Of a stretch of 6,145 nucleotides of DNA, positions 1 to 6,145 are shown in pieces. The stretch comes from Candidatus Colwellbacteria bacterium GWA2_46_10 (lineage in GTDB: Bacteria > Patescibacteriota > Minisyncoccia > UBA6257 > Colwellbacteraceae): assembly GCA_001817635.1 (NCBI GenBank), contig MHIS01000011.1, forward strand, positions 3,532 to 9,676, written 5' to 3'. A model generated the notes under the pieces. That model saw only the letters and a program-made list of their open reading frames with translations. It was not told where the DNA came from and did not search any database. Positions within the stretch are counted from its first letter, which is position 1; the number at the start of each line of letters is the position of its first letter. The translations under genes were made by a program, and so were the position numbers.

Positions 1-319
1 TCGAAACACACGCTATGCGGTCCGGTAGATCCTCATTAACGATGAAACTATATAAACTTGGGCATTTCGCGTCTGGGTCATTGTACGTTACTGAATCTGG
101 GCAGTTTATATAGTCATTTACTCTCGAACTTGCATCGTGTGCCCCGCTCTCCGCCGCCTTTAGGGCTTCAACGGAAAGCTGTTCACCCAGCAGACCCCTA
201 CTAGAAAGCCGGGCTACGGCCAATCCAGCGACTACAACCTCCAAAATAATTCCTGATATTAAAAGCACGGTAGGCAATGCCGAGATGCCTTTGATTCTAT
301 GTCCTTTAAAATTCATCAT
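1..319 (-). CDS. PilX/GspK-like minor pseudopilin, 3' end cut off by the window edge
   Basis: The frame opens with ATG at 319 (a second ATG follows directly) and stays open to the window edge, giving 106 visible residues. The N-terminus is a short basic leader (MMNFKGHRIKG) followed by a long hydrophobic stretch (about residues 12-38), as in class III prepilin signals. Cleavage is expected after Gly11, before ISALPTVLL. Position +5 of the mature protein is Pro16 rather than the usual Glu, as in PilX- and GspK-type minor pilins, which lack Glu5. Residues 55-62 (AAESGAHD, followed by Ala) match the 'AAEaG..dA' signature at the end of the PilX-type N-terminal helix. Three Cys follow (73, 86, 104), so a disulfide loop is possible. 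The start overlaps the TGA of the upstream 700-residue gene by 4 bases, implying translational coupling. The role as a minor pilin at the pilus tip is inferred from family and context. The C-terminal domain is not visible, so adhesin-type extensions cannot be judged. Confidence 0.8.
   Translation of the reverse strand, partial: MMNFKGHRIKGISALPTVLLISGIILEVVVAGLAVARLSSRGLLGEQLSVEALKAAESGAHDASSRVNDYINCPDSVTYNDPDAKCPSLYSFIVNEDLPDRIACVS
47..114. repeat. Perfect 12-base inverted repeat inside the PilX-like gene
   Basis: ACTATATAAACT at 47-58 is the exact reverse complement of AGTTTATATAGT at 103-114, with a 44-base spacer. Both arms are AT-rich and lie inside the coding region of the truncated minor pilin gene, where they encode parts of NDYIN and SLYSF. 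No function is apparent, and chance in AT-rich codons is the simplest explanation. Confidence 0.4.
314..319 (-). other. ATGATG junction: overlapping stop and start with tandem TGA and tandem ATG
   Basis: On the minus strand the six bases ATGATG, followed by A, hold two ATG codons in the frame of the PilX-like gene and two adjacent TGA codons in the frame of the 700-residue gene. The first TGA ends the large protein. The arrangement gives a 4-base ATGA overlap, the usual sign of translational coupling, and a back-up stop. No strong Shine-Dalgarno precedes it (CTGGACGAA), which fits reinitiation by terminating ribosomes. Confidence 0.75.
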
Positions 320-2418
320 TTCGTCCAGTTGATACTTACCTTTGTAACCTCGGGACTCCCAGATGTCTTATCCAGATAGACTCTATAGCGAAAATACTTG
401 TAGCCGGATTCAAAGGGGTGGTGGTAAACACCGTTTATGGGTATGGCCTCTGATCCATCGGAATCAGTCGCACTGTATAAAGTAGAAACAGAACCATCCT
501 CTCCCAAGAAATCTACGCCGGAAAAATCAGTAGAGGTAGCTACGGCGAACTGGAACCCCACAGTAGATCCCGCAACTAGGGTCCCTTCCCAGTAAATTGA
601 GTTAATGGCAAAACCATCATCCGACTCCGTATCAAAGGTAACCGACTCTAGATAGTTATTTGAAACCTGAGATTCTGTCGTGAAATTCCACGATGTTGTG
701 TCTGATATACCGGCATATGAATTGCCTGCTGTATCATCAAAGGCGTCAGCACCAATTTGCACATAATAGCCAGTTGAATAATCAAAGGTAGTGGCTGGAT
801 TGACGGTAATGATGGCGGTGCCTGATCCTGTAACTTTTGCATCTTGGGCATCTATTGTCTCAATGGTTGAATTGTCGCTAGTCTTTTTGATGATTATGTC
901 GTTGTTTGCACCCGCCTCTGCATCTACTGCCTCGTCAAAGGTGATGACTAAATTCGCGGTTGTGGCGACTCCCGTCGCATTGTCTGCCGGTGAGAAGGTT
1001 GAGACTGTGGGGGCTGTGGTATCTGGCAGCGTGTAGACGATGGTGAGCTGCGGCTCCGTGTAGGAGGCGTGTTCGTAGGAGGCCCAGGCCTGGCGGTTGT
1101 CTCCTGTTGTGCCGTCGTTGATTATCTGGACGAGATACGCAACCGACCCGTCGGTGAACCCTGAGTCGTTGGATTCTTGGACGACGGCAGAGAAGTTGGC
1201 TGTCGTCATCAGGGTGTTGTTCGTGTTGGATATGGTGGGGTCCCAATCCACCCCGGTGGTGGTGCGCATCGCGTCGTCGGTGCCACAGGTGGCGTTACTG
1301 GTGGCGGCAGCAGGGTCGTTCTCGTCTACCGCACGAATCTTGGTGAGCAGTGTTCCCGACCCGACGGCGGTGGCGGTCCGCAGGTCGATGGTTGACGACG
1401 AAATGGTGCTACCAGTAGCGATATCGAGGCCGAGGAAGCGCAGGCCCATGTGGATAGATATAGACCCAGCGACACTGCCAACGAGCACATCAGTAGTAGC
1501 GCTCGACCATGATGTGTCATAATGGTAGTAGTCGTCCCCGCCTGCGGCGATCCCTGTCGGCCCGTAGGTAGGGTCAATAGTCACAGGATAAGTAGCGTCA
1601 GTTAGGTCAGGGTTTGAGTAAGTAATGTAACTGTCTTCTATACTGTATTGAATATCCCCTGATTTATCTCCCGAATCATACCAGTGGGGCTTTACAAAGT
1701 TGGCAACAGTTTCATTATCCAGATTTGATATTATTGATTCCTGGCTTCTGGTTAGATTATGAAGAGTCAATTTATAGCGAATTGTCTTGTTAAATATAGG
1801 GTTGTCTAATATAAGGTTTGTTTTAACCCCATATGGTGTAACAAGGTATTCTAGAGTGTAGTCTGGTTGTTCGAAGTAAAGTCTGTTTCTTTCAATGTGT
1901 GGTTTGTTTACTGGAAGTTTCTGCCATGCTTCTTCATCCAGGTATTCTGGAGCACCGATCTCTATATATTCATCATCTATGTTCTTTCTCGGATAGTATC
2001 TTCTGGTTGAATCTGATTTAAACTTAAGAGCATAGTCTAAACCCTTGGATGTTTGCGCGATCCACTCACTGTTTGATAACTGGGTTAATGAGGTGTCTAT
2101 GGGTTCTCCGTCTTCCGTGAAGAGTCTGCCGGTTACAGAAACAAACTTGTATTGGCCGTTTGAAAGATGAAAGGTGAGAGAACTCTCTGTTTGTTCCACT
2201 ATGGCGGCTCCTGGGTCTTCTTTGAGTGTGTCTTCTATGATCTGTTCCGCGTGAGTTTTGGGCTCAATGGTTGTTCTGATTTGGATGGCTTGGGAAATAT
2301 GACTAAATAGAGCCAAAGACCCCTGGATAATCAAAAAGCCAATGATCAGTAGGCTTAAGGTTTTAACTATTAAGAGTGTTTTTCGCATCGCTTTGCTTTT
2401 TTCCTTCTGTGTTTTCAT
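316..2418 (-). CDS. Large surface/secreted multidomain protein (DNRLRE-like module, Big_5 Ig-like domain, C-terminal beta domain), candidate pilus-associated adhesin
   Basis: The gene encodes 700 residues. A basic N-terminus is followed by one hydrophobic segment (about 14-38), a membrane anchor or uncleaved signal. No prepilin G/E motif is seen. Residues about 50-280 form a beta-rich region ending in YPVTIDPT, a phrase often seen just before DNRLRE-type repeat domains of cell-wall or exported proteins. Residues about 285-463 resemble such a DNRLRE-like module (MGLRFLGLDI, STIDLRTA, closing PQLTIVYT). Residues about 465-581 look like a bacterial Ig-like Big_5 domain (TAPTVSTFSPADNATGV, ITFDEAV, closing SWNFTT). 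Residues about 585-700 form another beta domain ending YKYFRYRVYL...VSINWTK. The only Cys is 378. The gene follows the PilV-like gene after 3 bases and overlaps the PilX-like gene by 4 bases, so co-expression with the minor pilins is likely. Its position suggests a pilus-linked adhesin or cargo, but no catalytic motif or direct PilY1 homology is visible. The first ATG has no clear Shine-Dalgarno; Met11 is an alternative start. The middle of the gene is unusually GC-rich. Confidence 0.85.
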   Translation of the reverse strand: MKTQKEKSKAMRKTLLIVKTLSLLIIGFLIIQGSLALFSHISQAIQIRTTIEPKTHAEQIIEDTLKEDPGAAIVEQTESSLTFHLSNGQYKFVSVTGRLFTEDGEPIDTSLTQLSNSEWIAQTSKGLDYALKFKSDSTRRYYPRKNIDDEYIEIGAPEYLDEEAWQKLPVNKPHIERNRLYFEQPDYTLEYLVTPYGVKTNLILDNPIFNKTIRYKLTLHNLTRSQESIISNLDNETVANFVKPHWYDSGDKSGDIQYSIEDSYITYSNPDLTDATYPVTIDPTYGPTGIAAGGDDYYHYDTSWSSATTDVLVGSVAGSISIHMGLRFLGLDIATGSTISSSTIDLRTATAVGSGTLLTKIRAVDENDPAAATSNATCGTDDAMRTTTGVDWDPTISNTNNTLMTTANFSAVVQESNDSGFTDGSVAYLVQIINDGTTGDNRQAWASYEHASYTEPQLTIVYTLPDTTAPTVSTFSPADNATGVATTANLVITFDEAVDAEAGANNDIIIKKTSDNSTIETIDAQDAKVTGSGTAIITVNPATTFDYSTGYYVQIGADAFDDTAGNSYAGISDTTSWNFTTESQVSNNYLESVTFDTESDDGFAINSIYWEGTLVAGSTVGFQFAVATSTDFSGVDFLGEDGSVSTLYSATDSDGSEAIPINGVYHHPFESGYKYFRYRVYLDKTSGSPEVTKVSINWTK
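961..1580 (-). other. GC-rich block inside the 700-residue surface-protein gene (compositional mosaic)
   Basis: By hand count, positions 1021-1560 are 324/540 GC (60%), while 1621-1920 are 104/300 (35%) and 601-780 are 74/180 (41%), all within one uninterrupted reading frame. The change is sharp near 1561-1620 and more gradual between about 840 and 960. The block corresponds to residues about 281-486, essentially the DNRLRE-like module plus the first strands of the Ig-like domain. The domain-sized composition shift suggests this part was acquired by recombination from a GC-richer source or has evolved under different pressure. Long open stretches in other frames and on the other strand within it are a by-product of the high GC. 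Confidence 0.65.
2402..2408 (-). promoter_or_regulatory. Possible Shine-Dalgarno (AGAAGGA) for an internal start at Met11 of the 700-residue protein
   Basis: AGAAGGA lies 13 bases upstream of the ATG at 2388-2386, which encodes Met11 of the large surface protein. The first ATG, at 2418, is preceded only by AT-rich sequence (TTACTTATTAGTTA) without a Shine-Dalgarno. A start at Met11 would give a shorter basic leader (MRKTLLIVK) before the membrane segment. The spacing is longer than optimal, so either start is possible. Confidence 0.3.
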
Positions 2419-2421
2419 TAA

Positions 2422-3078
2422 CTAATAAGTAATATCGCCTCCCGCGGTTATGGTCACACCCGTAATGCTATAATAATCGTTCGTCGGTCTGGTCACTGGG
2501 GTTGTCACTCCGCTAGATCCACTCCAATCGTCAAAAGTAATTGATCTTGTTCTAACTCTTGAAACGTATGTAACTAGGTCTATTTGTTTTGTCCCCCCGC
2601 TAGCTGTCCAACTCACATGAGCCGTAATTTTCTGGGTCGTGGGGTCACTTATTCCAGATCCGGCAATCCAATTACTAGAATTCCTAAGGACATTGTCTAT
2701 TGTAAACCAGCTGGTGTAGTTTATGTTTTCTTCCGTCGATGAGGAGGTGAAACTAACCGCTTCTGTTCCCGTAGCTATCCCCAGAATAGTAGAAGTGGAG
2801 CTCGTTGACACAACAGCCAAATGGTATTGGTACACATCACCTTTGTTCTGCGTGTATAGATCTGCCCAGCTAGACTCCGCAAAAGACCGTGTATTATTTA
2901 AAGTCTCGTTGGCTATAGAATAAGCTTTCTGCGAAGCGACCGTGGCGGAACCAGAGCGTGAGGAGACCATGATGGCCGTTACGCTTGAACCCACGATCAA
3001 GGCGGCAATGGCCATGGCTATTAGGATCTCAAATATAGATTGTCCTTTATCTGACTTTATATAATCCCTGAATTTCAT
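2422..3078 (-). CDS. PilV/GspI-like minor pseudopilin
   Basis: This is a 218-residue prepilin-like protein. The leader MKFRDYIKSDKG ends in Lys-Gly, and the mature protein would start at Gln13: QSIFEILIAMAIAALIVGS. Glu17 is at mature position +5, as needed for processing and assembly in most type IV pilins, while +1 is Gln instead of Phe or Met. The hydrophobic helix covers about residues 13-37. It runs into a Ser/Ala-rich amphipathic stretch with the phrase KAYSIANETLNNTRSF, reminiscent of PilV/GspI family proteins (SQKAYSIA...E..RS). The rest is Ser/Thr-rich, probably beta-strand, with a repeated 'W..sGG' flavour and no Cys. The start lies 6 bases after the stop of the GspH-like gene, with no strong Shine-Dalgarno (AAGATAGC precedes the ATG), so translation is probably coupled. 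The expected role is as a minor pseudopilin in the tip or priming complex at the inner membrane and pilus tip. Assignment to PilV rather than PilW or GspJ is tentative. Confidence 0.85.
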   Translation of the reverse strand: MKFRDYIKSDKGQSIFEILIAMAIAALIVGSSVTAIMVSSRSGSATVASQKAYSIANETLNNTRSFAESSWADLYTQNKGDVYQYHLAVVSTSSTSTILGIATGTEAVSFTSSSTEENINYTSWFTIDNVLRNSSNWIAGSGISDPTTQKITAHVSWTASGGTKQIDLVTYVSRVRTRSITFDDWSGSSGVTTPVTRPTNDYYSITGVTITAGGDITY

Positions 3079-3084
3079 GCTATC

Positions 3085-3555
3085 TTAATAGCTTTTAGTT
3101 CTCGTAACCTTGCCGTTAGTTCCTATGATGATTTCTTCGCTTAAAGCCTCATCTGTGGTTATAAAACCAATATTTATCTGCGAGGGCACAGGGGCTATGG
3201 TAGGGCCTCCAGTCAAGGTAACGGTGCTGCTTGAAGTGGTTGCGGTAAAGGCAACTCCTGAACTTAAATAGATCCGGTCAACTGGCGTACCGGTTGCCCC
3301 ACCGCTTAAAAGTTCGTAATAGTCGCTTGCCCCGTTGTCTATGTGGATTGCCCAATCAACCCCGTCTTGCTGAGAGCGGGCTCTAGTAATGGCCTCTCTA
3401 AAGTACTCTACGGCCTTACTCCCTTCTCCGTCTATATTCACTCTATTGCGGTAGGCAAAATAATTGCTTGTCGCTACAACCGCAAGAATGGCCAGTATCC
3501 CCATCACTATGAGCAACTCTACAAGCGTAAACCCTTTTTGTATCTTCATCCTCAT
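3085..3555 (-). CDS. GspH/FimT-like minor pseudopilin (type IV pilin-like)
   Basis: This 156-residue protein has a textbook class III prepilin start: MRMKIQKG followed by FTLVELLIVMGILAILAVV. Cleavage is predicted between Gly8 and Phe9, with Glu13 at mature position +5. The hydrophobic helix spans about residues 9-32 and continues as a polar helix (AVEYFREAITRARSQ, 48-62). It is followed by DGVDWAIHIDN (64-74), which I recognise as typical of GspH-like pilins of CPR bacteria. The C-terminus ends in strands with EIIIGTNGKVTR (141-152), similar to the 'I.I...G.v' ending of GspH/FimT proteins. There is no Cys, so no C-terminal disulfide loop as in major pilins of Pseudomonas. The ATG abuts the TAG of the PilC gene with no spacer, so it is probably translated by coupling; Met3 is an equally possible start. 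Prepilin peptidase PilD is not encoded in the window. It could be a minor pilin or, less likely given its size and motifs, the major subunit. Confidence 0.9.
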   Translation of the reverse strand: MRMKIQKGFTLVELLIVMGILAILAVVATSNYFAYRNRVNIDGEGSKAVEYFREAITRARSQQDGVDWAIHIDNGASDYYELLSGGATGTPVDRIYLSSGVAFTATTSSSTVTLTGGPTIAPVPSQINIGFITTDEALSEEIIIGTNGKVTRTKSY

Positions 3556-4764
3556 CTATATACTACCCACTAATTGGTAAACCGGAATAATAATCGCCAG
3601 GGCTATCATACCTACTATCAATCCAATAAATAGTAGCAATACCGGCTCCAAGAAAGAAACTAGGATCTTAATTGATGAATCTATCTCGGATTCATAGAAT
3701 TCCGAGAGGGTCTGCAACACATCTTCCATGTGGCCGGCCTTCTCGGAAACGGCTATAAGATTCACTACCACCCTCGGAAAATAGGTTTCTCTTTTAAAAG
3801 CTTCCCCCACCGTCAGTCCCTTCATTATTCCCTCTCTTGAGACACGCAAAAGTACCCCCTTGAGCTCACTTGAGCCAACGGCGTCAGCCGTAATCTCCAG
3901 AGAATCCAGAATAGGCAAACCTGATTTCATCAAAGATGAAAGGGTGCTCGCAAAACGTTGAATGGCTAACTTCTGGGCTATCTCCCCAACGAGCGGGAGA
4001 CGCCTCACTATTCTTCTGCCTATCCCCTTTCCAACCACAGTTTTAGAAAAGAAATACCAAAGGCCAAATCCGCTACCTATCAAAACCGGTAAAACAAAAA
4101 TCATATACTTGTTGAGAAAAAGACCTACTCCAAAAACCACCCTAGAGAATGTGGGAGGCTCCATATTCCCAGACATAAAGCTCTCCGCTATTTTGGGCAA
4201 AACCAGAGAAAGCATCAAAAAAAGCACCGTCAAAGAAAGGCCTACGAGGATAATTGGATAAATTAAGGCTCCCTTGACCTTAGATCTCAACTCTTTTTCC
4301 TTCTCTAAATCGGAACTTAACCTTTGAAAGACATTTTCCAGGTTGCCCGAGTCCTCTCCGGCACGCAGCAAGCTTACAAAAACTGGAGAAAACTGCTTGG
4401 GGTGATTGGCAAAAGCCGTGTGGAGCGGCTGTCCCTTACCCAAAGTATCTTTTACCTCAAGCAGGAGGCTCTTCATCGCCGGTTTGTCAAAATCTGCCAC
4501 CAGTATGTCTATGGCTTTAAAAAGATCCGTGCCCACCTTAAGCATCAAAGCCAGGTATCTGGTAATAAAAACCTTGTCCTCGATAGTTATCGATTCCCCA
4601 ACCTGTTTAGAGAAAATATTCCTTTTGTCTTTGGATTTAATGGATACGGGGCGTAAACCCTGCTGAGACATCCAGCCCAAGATGGCCGCCGATGAGTTCG
4701 CTTCCATTTCACCTTCAATAACCTTGCCGCCGGGGTCCGATGCTATGTAATGAAATTTGGCCAT
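3556..4764 (-). CDS. pilC: Type IV pilus / type II secretion inner-membrane platform protein PilC (GspF family)
   Basis: At 402 residues this is the normal length for PilC/GspF. The family forms the inner-membrane platform that couples the cytoplasmic ATPase to insertion and extraction of pilin subunits. A short N-terminal cytoplasmic part (FHYIASDPGGKVIEGEMEA) is the usual PilC/GspF opening. Two related T2SF domains follow: about 64-190, containing LLRAGEDSGNLENVF (132-146), and about 267-393, containing IAVSEKAGHMEDVL (337-350). The conserved Gly/Glu pattern is present in both copies. Membrane segments are seen at about 167-190, 219-240 and 370-397, the last being FLEPVLLLFIGLIVGMIALA, typical of the family C-terminus. 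Only one base separates the start from the PilB stop, so the two proteins are probably made in coupled amounts. A weak AGAG lies about 9 bases before the ATG. Nothing is broken or missing. The choice between T4P PilC and GspF rests only on the pilin-rich context. Confidence 0.95.
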   Translation of the reverse strand: MAKFHYIASDPGGKVIEGEMEANSSAAILGWMSQQGLRPVSIKSKDKRNIFSKQVGESITIEDKVFITRYLALMLKVGTDLFKAIDILVADFDKPAMKSLLLEVKDTLGKGQPLHTAFANHPKQFSPVFVSLLRAGEDSGNLENVFQRLSSDLEKEKELRSKVKGALIYPIILVGLSLTVLFLMLSLVLPKIAESFMSGNMEPPTFSRVVFGVGLFLNKYMIFVLPVLIGSGFGLWYFFSKTVVGKGIGRRIVRRLPLVGEIAQKLAIQRFASTLSSLMKSGLPILDSLEITADAVGSSELKGVLLRVSREGIMKGLTVGEAFKRETYFPRVVVNLIAVSEKAGHMEDVLQTLSEFYESEIDSSIKILVSFLEPVLLLFIGLIVGMIALAIIIPVYQLVGSI

Positions 4765-4765
4765 T

Positions 4766-6145
4766 CTATTCTCTAACTACCCTTAACACTTCATCTATGG
4801 TTGTCATCCCCCGCCCTGCCTTACGCAAACCGTCTTCAAACATGGTTATCATACCCTCACTCCTCGCCATGTGCCTCAATTTATCCAGCGAAAATCCCGG
4901 GTCGTTAATAATCCCCCTTAGCCCATCGCTCACGTTCAAAACCTCAAATATACCTATCCTCCCTTGATAGCCGGTATATCCGTCCGCGGCACAACCCCCG
5001 CCGCGATACAAACGCTTTGGTATTGCCATCTCTTTTGGATCCAAGCCTAACTCCTCCAACTGCGCTTTGATGGCGGAAATCGTTCCTTCATCGGGTGCAT
5101 ATGATTCAATACATTCTAAGTGCAGTTTTCTGACCAGCCTTTGAGCCAATATGGCGTTCAATACCGCCGACACAAGAAAGGGAGGGACGTTCATATCCAT
5201 TAACCTCGGAACAGCTGTTGGGGCATCGTTAGTGTGCAACGTGGAGAGCACCAAATGACCGGTGAGCGCGGCCTGCACGGCTATCTCCGCCGTTTCGGCA
5301 TCTCTGATCTCACCAACCATCATTACATTTGGATCCTGCCTCAAGAAAGACCTCAACCCTCCGGCAAAAGTAATGCCGGCCGCGGGGTTAATCTGGGTTT
5401 GGTTAACATAGTTTATATCGTACTCAATAGGATCCTCTATGGTCACAATGTTAACCTCCGGCTTATTCAATAAACTCAAGACGGAATACAGGGTAGTAGT
5501 TTTCCCTGAACCGGTAGGACCAGTAACTAGGACCATACCGTAGCTTTTCTTAATGTTGTCCTCCAAGAACTTGGCGGTATCATCCAGCATCCCCAGCTCC
5601 CTAAACGAAAGGGGTCTGGCCGTAGAACGCAAAAGCCTCATCACGATCTTTTCACCGTAGAAGGTGGGCATAACCGAAACCCTGATATCCACTATCACTC
5701 CGGCACTTTGATACCTGAACCTTCCATCCTGGGGTTTGGAGTGCTCGTCAATCTTGAGCTCCGAGAGCAGTTTAACCCTGGCCACAATAGCCGGATGTAC
5801 TTCTTTGGGAATCCTTAATATCTCGTGGAGCACTCCATCCACCCTATATCTGATGATGATGTAATCCTTGAACACCTCGGTGTGAATATCGGAGGCCCGC
5901 AGAGAAAGCGCGTATGAGATAACATTGTCCACAATCGCTACGATGGGCACATCTTCGGCGGCCTCGTCTCCCTTCGTTTTGCTGCGCAAAGAAAGCCTAA
6001 TGTTGTCCTCAATAACCTTCTTGAAATTCTGCACGGTGGTTTTCCCGTACAAAGAAAAGCCGATATTGAGAGAATTCTCGGAAGCCAAGTAAGGAACAAT
6101 TCTGCCCTTCAGATATCTTTCCAGAAACTCCAGATCAACTAAGTT
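4766..6145 (-). CDS. pilB: Type IV pilus assembly ATPase PilB (GspE family), N-terminus cut off by the window edge
   Basis: The reading frame is open to the right edge; counting from there, 459 residues are visible. A TTG at 6088 could be mistaken for a start, but the upstream residues (VDLEFLERYLKGRIVPYLA) continue the usual MshEN-type N-terminal domain, so the true start lies outside the window. This is the cytoplasmic hexameric ATPase that powers pilin polymerisation. Motifs, numbered from the first visible residue: ASDIHTE (84-90) and YRVDGVLHEI (100-109) of the N2 domain; Walker A GPTGSGKTT (209-217); Asp box TIEDPIE (235-241); Walker B region NVMMVGEIRDAETAE (273-287); His box GHLVLSTLHTNDA (296-308). 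The C-terminus ends in the expected GMTTIDEVLRVV. The family zinc site normally has four Cys (two CxxC). Here it reads HLEC and CAAD, that is His342, Cys345, Cys385 and Asp388. The arginine and catalytic motifs look intact, so the enzyme should be active. PilT is less likely because of the N-terminal domain and the zinc-site insertion. Confidence 0.95.
   Translation of the reverse strand, partial: NLVDLEFLERYLKGRIVPYLASENSLNIGFSLYGKTTVQNFKKVIEDNIRLSLRSKTKGDEAAEDVPIVAIVDNVISYALSLRASDIHTEVFKDYIIIRYRVDGVLHEILRIPKEVHPAIVARVKLLSELKIDEHSKPQDGRFRYQSAGVIVDIRVSVMPTFYGEKIVMRLLRSTARPLSFRELGMLDDTAKFLEDNIKKSYGMVLVTGPTGSGKTTTLYSVLSLLNKPEVNIVTIEDPIEYDINYVNQTQINPAAGITFAGGLRSFLRQDPNVMMVGEIRDAETAEIAVQAALTGHLVLSTLHTNDAPTAVPRLMDMNVPPFLVSAVLNAILAQRLVRKLHLECIESYAPDEGTISAIKAQLEELGLDPKEMAIPKRLYRGGGCAADGYTGYQGRIGIFEVLNVSDGLRGIINDPGFSLDKLRHMARSEGMITMFEDGLRKAGRGMTTIDEVLRVVRE

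Noticed and set aside
1097..1522. Long open frame on the plus strand (141 codons) and neighbouring plus- and minus-strand open frames between about 790 and 1580
   Set aside because: They lie wholly inside the 700-residue gene in its GC-rich block, where stops are rare by composition. Their translations (for example Val/Ser-rich or Arg/His/Gly-rich stretches) show no domain, and no Shine-Dalgarno or gap supports them.
961..1580. An inserted mobile element in the 700-residue gene
   Set aside because: The reading frame is uninterrupted, and there are no terminal inverted repeats, target duplications or transposase motifs. A recombined domain explains the composition shift better.
3079..3092. 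Small hairpin (5-base stem, 4-base loop) between the GspH-like and PilV-like genes
   Set aside because: The stem is short and AT-rich, with no T-tract, and it overlaps the upstream stop codon. It is too weak to call a terminator or regulatory element.
4324..4656. Plus-strand open frames of 75-110 codons across the pilC and pilB genes
   Set aside because: They are antisense to strongly conserved PilC/PilB coding sequence, have no recognisable protein features and no promoter or ribosome-binding support.
6086..6088. TTG as the start of the PilB gene
   Set aside because: The frame continues open to the window edge, and the 19 residues before it read as part of the normal N-terminal domain, so this is an internal leucine codon.

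Overview
The window is one continuous stretch of a type IV pilus (T4P) or type II secretion-like assembly operon. All six genes lie on the minus strand, so transcription runs from the right edge to the left edge. Gene junctions are 0-6 bases apart or overlap by 4 bases. No internal promoter, terminator, RNA gene, insertion sequence or CRISPR array is visible, and no stretch over 6 bases lacks a gene.

In transcription order the genes are: (1) the assembly ATPase PilB/GspE, whose N-terminus runs off the right edge; (2) the inner-membrane platform protein PilC/GspF; (3) a GspH/FimT-like minor pseudopilin; (4) a PilV/GspI-like minor pseudopilin; (5) a 700-residue surface or secreted multidomain protein with an N-terminal membrane anchor; (6) a PilX/GspK-like minor pseudopilin, open at the left edge. 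Only part of gene 6 is in the window, and I translated it by hand. The ATPase and platform would extrude a pilus or pseudopilus. The three prepilin-like proteins look like the priming tip complex. The 700-residue protein sits between minor pilin genes, where other T4P loci carry PilY1-type adhesins, so it is a candidate tip adhesin or exported partner. That role is inferred from position and architecture, not from homology to PilY1.

The likely source is a Patescibacteria/CPR bacterium (Parcubacteria or Microgenomates type). The ATPase sequence style, the small GspH-like pilin with its DGVDWAIHIDN stretch, and the pilin start GISALPTVLL resemble proteins I associate with that group. This is recognition from memory, not a search, and the lineage remains uncertain. 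TGA appears as a tandem stop at the end of the 700-residue gene, which argues against the TGA-to-glycine code of Gracilibacteria/Absconditabacteria.

The system is a known type. The points worth a second look are the strongly mosaic base composition of the 700-residue gene (about 60% GC in the middle, about 35-41% on either side), the altered zinc-ligand set (His-Cys-Cys-Asp instead of four Cys) in the ATPase, and the absence of pilT between pilB and pilC.
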